A stretch of DNA of 8,189 nt, taken from the NCBI GenBank assembly GCA_009885605.1, contig VFKK01000345.1:1-8189 (forward strand), in the 5' to 3' direction. Below the pieces are notes generated by a model. It was not told where the DNA came from and made no database searches. It saw only the letters and a program-made list of their open reading frames with translations. Origin of the DNA: Cyclobacteriaceae bacterium. Lineage in GTDB: Bacteria; Bacteroidota; Bacteroidia; Cytophagales; Cyclobacteriaceae. The position numbers were made by a program, and so were the translations under genes. Positions 6,151 to 8,189 of this stretch are shown here, one piece after another; the first letter of the stretch is position 1, and each line of letters begins with the position of its first letter.

Positions 6151-6183
6151 GAGATTTTCGAATTACAGGTCTTGTTAAAATAT

Positions 6184-6214
6184 CAAAATTTTCCGGCAGA
6201 AATCGTGGCCCAAA
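6184..6214 (-). promoter_or_regulatory. Candidate promoter of the ATP synthase operon
   Basis: On the minus strand TTTG (6214-6211) is followed after exactly 19 nt by AAATTTTG (6191-6184). This matches the Bacteroidota sigma-ABfr pattern TTTG-N19-TAnnTTTG at all but the first base of the downstream box. Transcription would start near 6177, leaving a leader of about 27 nt before the atpZ ATG. It is a motif match only. Confidence 0.5.
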
Positions 6215-6245
6215 TCCATTAGAAAATAATTGACCAGCTTCATCG

Positions 6246-6276
6246 TTCGGTAAGTACGCTAAATAACCTATTTTGG
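6246..6276 (+). promoter_or_regulatory. Candidate promoter of the sprE/porW-like gene
   Basis: TTCG (6246-6249), then 19 nt, then TATTTTGG (6269-6276) approximates the Bacteroidota TTTG-N19-TAnnTTTG pattern with one mismatch in each box. It would place the start of transcription near 6283, about 20 nt before the ATG at 6304. Spacing equals that of the opposite-strand candidate, but the match is weaker. Confidence 0.32.
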
Positions 6277-6303
6277 TACTTTAATTGGGGTATTAAATAA
6301 TAG

Positions 6304-8189
6304 ATGAGTAGACTTTCCAGAATAGCCTTACTTCTTTTGATTTTTTCCGGAGCCTGTTCTTCCGAGCGTAATACCTTTACCAACAGGACTTTTCATAATC
6401 TCACTTCACATTACAACGCCTATTATCTTGCAGATGTCAGAATCAAGGAGGTAGAAACCGAAGTCAGAAATAGCTACAAAGAAGATTATACCCTGATTTT
6501 ACCGGTATTCATCCCGATCGATTCGGCTACGATTCAGGCCAATGCGGAGAAAATTCAAACTGCCAGAGAATTGGCTTCCAAATCCATCGATTGGCACAGG
6601 ATCAGCAAATGGGTAGACGACAGCTATTATGTTTTGGGAAAGCTTGATTATTTGCAAGCTCACTTTGATGATGCTCAAAACACATTTAAATATGTCAATG
6701 TAAACAGTAAGGATAAGGACCTTCGCCATCTGACACTCATTACTCTTTTGAAGCTCTATGTTGATCTGAAAGAATATGAGAATGCCAACTTTACGATAGA
6801 TTACCTTTCTAAGGAAACAGAAATCAGTGAGGAAAATCGATATGAACTCTACCGCACGCTCGCTTATTACTATGAAAGCCGATCTGATAAAAGCGGGGTA
6901 ATTGGTGCACTTGACAAGGCTTTGGATTATCAACAGGATAATAAAGAGGCCTCGCGAATCAATTTCATTTTAGCACAATATTACCAGCGTGAGGGACTTG
7001 ATGCACTTGCATATAGTTATTACTACAGAGCACTGGAAGGAAACCCTCCCTATGAAAGAAGCTTTTTTGCGCAGCTTTATGCTCAGCAAGTCGCGGAACT
7101 AAACGCTTCAAAAGATCTGCGAAAAGTGAGGAACTACTACGAAGATCTCTACAAGGATCCAAAAAATGGAGACTTGAAAGATGTAGTCGTCTATGAAATG
7201 GCTCTTTTTGAAGAAAAGCAGGGAGACATTCCAAAAACAATTGACCTCCTCCATCAAGCTGCAAAAGAACCTGGCAGTAACCCACGTCTGAAAGGATACA
7301 TTTATCAGAAACTGGCTGAAATAAATTTAACAGAAAAGAAAGACTACCGGGCTACAAAATACTATCTGGATAGCGCCCTCACATTTATCAAAGAAGGCGA
7401 CCCGATTGCAAAGCAAATTCAGGAGCAAAAAGAAACGCTTGATAAATACGTTTTACACGTAGAGCGAATCATCGAAAACGATAGCCTGATCAATTTATCA
7501 AGGCTTTCGGTAGAGGAGCAATTGCTGGTGGCTGAAAACTTCATTAAAAGTGAGGAAGAGCGTCTGATGCTGGAAGCGCAACTTGCAGAGCAACCGGAAA
7601 GTGCAAGCATCTTTGACAACTTGCTTTCATTTTCTGACAGAGGCACAGGCTCAACATTCTATTTTGATAACGGCGTCGCGATGCAACAAGGAGCAATTGA
7701 TTTTTACCGAAACTGGGGAAATCGAACACTTCAGGACAATTGGAGAAGAAGTGCGGCAAGTTTTCAAAACACTAGCACGACAATCGCGGCACCAACATCA
7801 ATTGATTCTACGGCAGAGGAATCAAGTCTATTGAATCAGCTGCCAGATATTGAGACTCTTTTGGCACAAATCCCATCTACTCCTGAGGAAGTTCAAATTC
7901 TCAACCTGGAATTGGAGGAATCCCTCTTTGAACTCGGTAAGTTGTTATATTTTGACTTGAATGAGACAGAACTGAGTATCGAAAATCTCGAGACTTTAGT
8001 TCGGGATTATCCAAATTCCACCCGTAAGCCTGAAGCCTACTATTTGCTTTACCTTGGTCAAAAAGATTTAGGAGGAAATTTTGGACAATATGCCTCCCGG
8101 TTAAATCGAGAATTTCCAGATTCACAATACACCTATTCTGTCAATAACCCCGAAGCTGCTTCCGGGAATCTTGCCTACATAGAATCATC
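6304..8189 (+). CDS. sprE: Type IX secretion/gliding TPR lipoprotein, SprE/PorW family (3' end off window)
   Basis: The 628 codons seen run to the window edge without a stop. The N-terminus is a lipoprotein signal: basic MSRLSR, a hydrophobic core, then FSGAC with C18 as the lipidated cysteine. A family-like NRTFHNLTSHYNAYY block follows (about 26-40), then SKWVDDSYYVLGKLDYL (101-117), the first of several TPR-like helical repeats extending to about residue 400. The most diagnostic part is 452-483, FYF-DN-----G---F---WGNRTLQDNWRRS, matching the conserved PorW/SprE block with WG-R-LEDNWR. More TPR-like helices follow near 560-610 (KPEAYYLLYLGQKDLG, FPDSQY). In studied Bacteroidota this lipoprotein is needed for type IX secretion and gliding. 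It is divergent from the ATP synthase operon. The start is fixed by the signal peptide. Confidence 0.85.
   Translation, partial: MSRLSRIALLLLIFSGACSSERNTFTNRTFHNLTSHYNAYYLADVRIKEVETEVRNSYKEDYTLILPVFIPIDSATIQANAEKIQTARELASKSIDWHRISKWVDDSYYVLGKLDYLQAHFDDAQNTFKYVNVNSKDKDLRHLTLITLLKLYVDLKEYENANFTIDYLSKETEISEENRYELYRTLAYYYESRSDKSGVIGALDKALDYQQDNKEASRINFILAQYYQREGLDALAYSYYYRALEGNPPYERSFFAQLYAQQVAELNASKDLRKVRNYYEDLYKDPKNGDLKDVVVYEMALFEEKQGDIPKTIDLLHQAAKEPGSNPRLKGYIYQKLAEINLTEKKDYRATKYYLDSALTFIKEGDPIAKQIQEQKETLDKYVLHVERIIENDSLINLSRLSVEEQLLVAENFIKSEEERLMLEAQLAEQPESASIFDNLLSFSDRGTGSTFYFDNGVAMQQGAIDFYRNWGNRTLQDNWRRSAASFQNTSTTIAAPTSIDSTAEESSLLNQLPDIETLLAQIPSTPEEVQILNLELEESLFELGKLLYFDLNETELSIENLETLVRDYPNSTRKPEAYYLLYLGQKDLGGNFGQYASRLNREFPDSQYTYSVNNPEAASGNLAYIES

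Larger units (their letters stand above)
6151..6303. promoter_or_regulatory. Divergent intergenic region, atpZ and sprE/porW-like gene
   Basis: This 153-bp AT-rich gap is the only place from which both transcription units can start. It contains the two candidate promoters on opposite strands, whose downstream boxes are about 80 bp apart. No convincing operator palindrome or riboswitch-like structure was seen. Confidence 0.6.

Noticed and set aside
6499..7285. Minus-strand open frames (144 and 106 codons) antisense to the sprE/porW-like gene
   Set aside because: They overlap a recognisable lipoprotein coding frame with family motifs and have no motifs of their own.

Overview
This window is bacterial and fits the phylum Bacteroidota, most likely a Cytophagia/Cyclobacteriaceae-type organism. 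That placement is an inference. It rests on the F-type ATP synthase gene order, an a subunit carrying a cleavable signal peptide, divergent promoter-like boxes of the Bacteroidota type (TTTG, 19 nt, TAnnTTTG), and a type IX secretion/gliding lipoprotein of the SprE/PorW family. No taxon-specific marker such as rRNA is present.

Layout. Positions 1-165 (minus strand) hold the first 55 codons of a gene that runs off the left edge, perhaps an HNH-endonuclease-family protein. A strong rho-independent terminator at about 226-261 separates it from the ATP synthase operon. The operon occupies 284-6150, all on the minus strand. In transcription order it reads atpZ-like (6150-5923), a 182-bp tandem repeat, a four-helix AtpI-like membrane protein (5697-5314), atpB (5294-4266), atpE (4227-3970), atpF (3889-3395), atpH (3385-2816), atpA (2798-1221) and atpG (1156-284). 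The catalytic beta subunit (atpD) and epsilon (atpC) are not in the window and must be encoded elsewhere, because the operon ends at the terminator after atpG. From 6304 to the right edge, on the plus strand, lies the first 628 codons of a sprE/porW-like TPR lipoprotein gene. It is divergent from the ATP synthase operon across a 153-bp promoter region.

How the genes work together. The minus-strand operon encodes the whole membrane Fo sector (a, b, c), the stator delta subunit, the alpha and gamma subunits of F1, and two small membrane proteins probably concerned with assembly. The c subunit carries its ion-binding glutamate without the Na+-site polar pattern, so proton coupling is expected. 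The divergent gene belongs to type IX secretion, which in studied members is powered by the proton motive force. That functional link is an inference from adjacency only.

The least ordinary parts are three non-coding or barely coding stretches inside the operon. The first is a pair of 91-bp direct repeats between atpZ and the AtpI-like gene. Each copy opens with ATGAAATCG and could encode a 24- or 28-residue peptide, and the second of these ends 4 nt before the AtpI-like start codon. The other two are terminator-like hairpins placed immediately after atpE and after atpA, the two genes here whose products are needed in multiple copies. In addition, the a subunit has Ala where an Asn normally follows the essential Arg by four residues.
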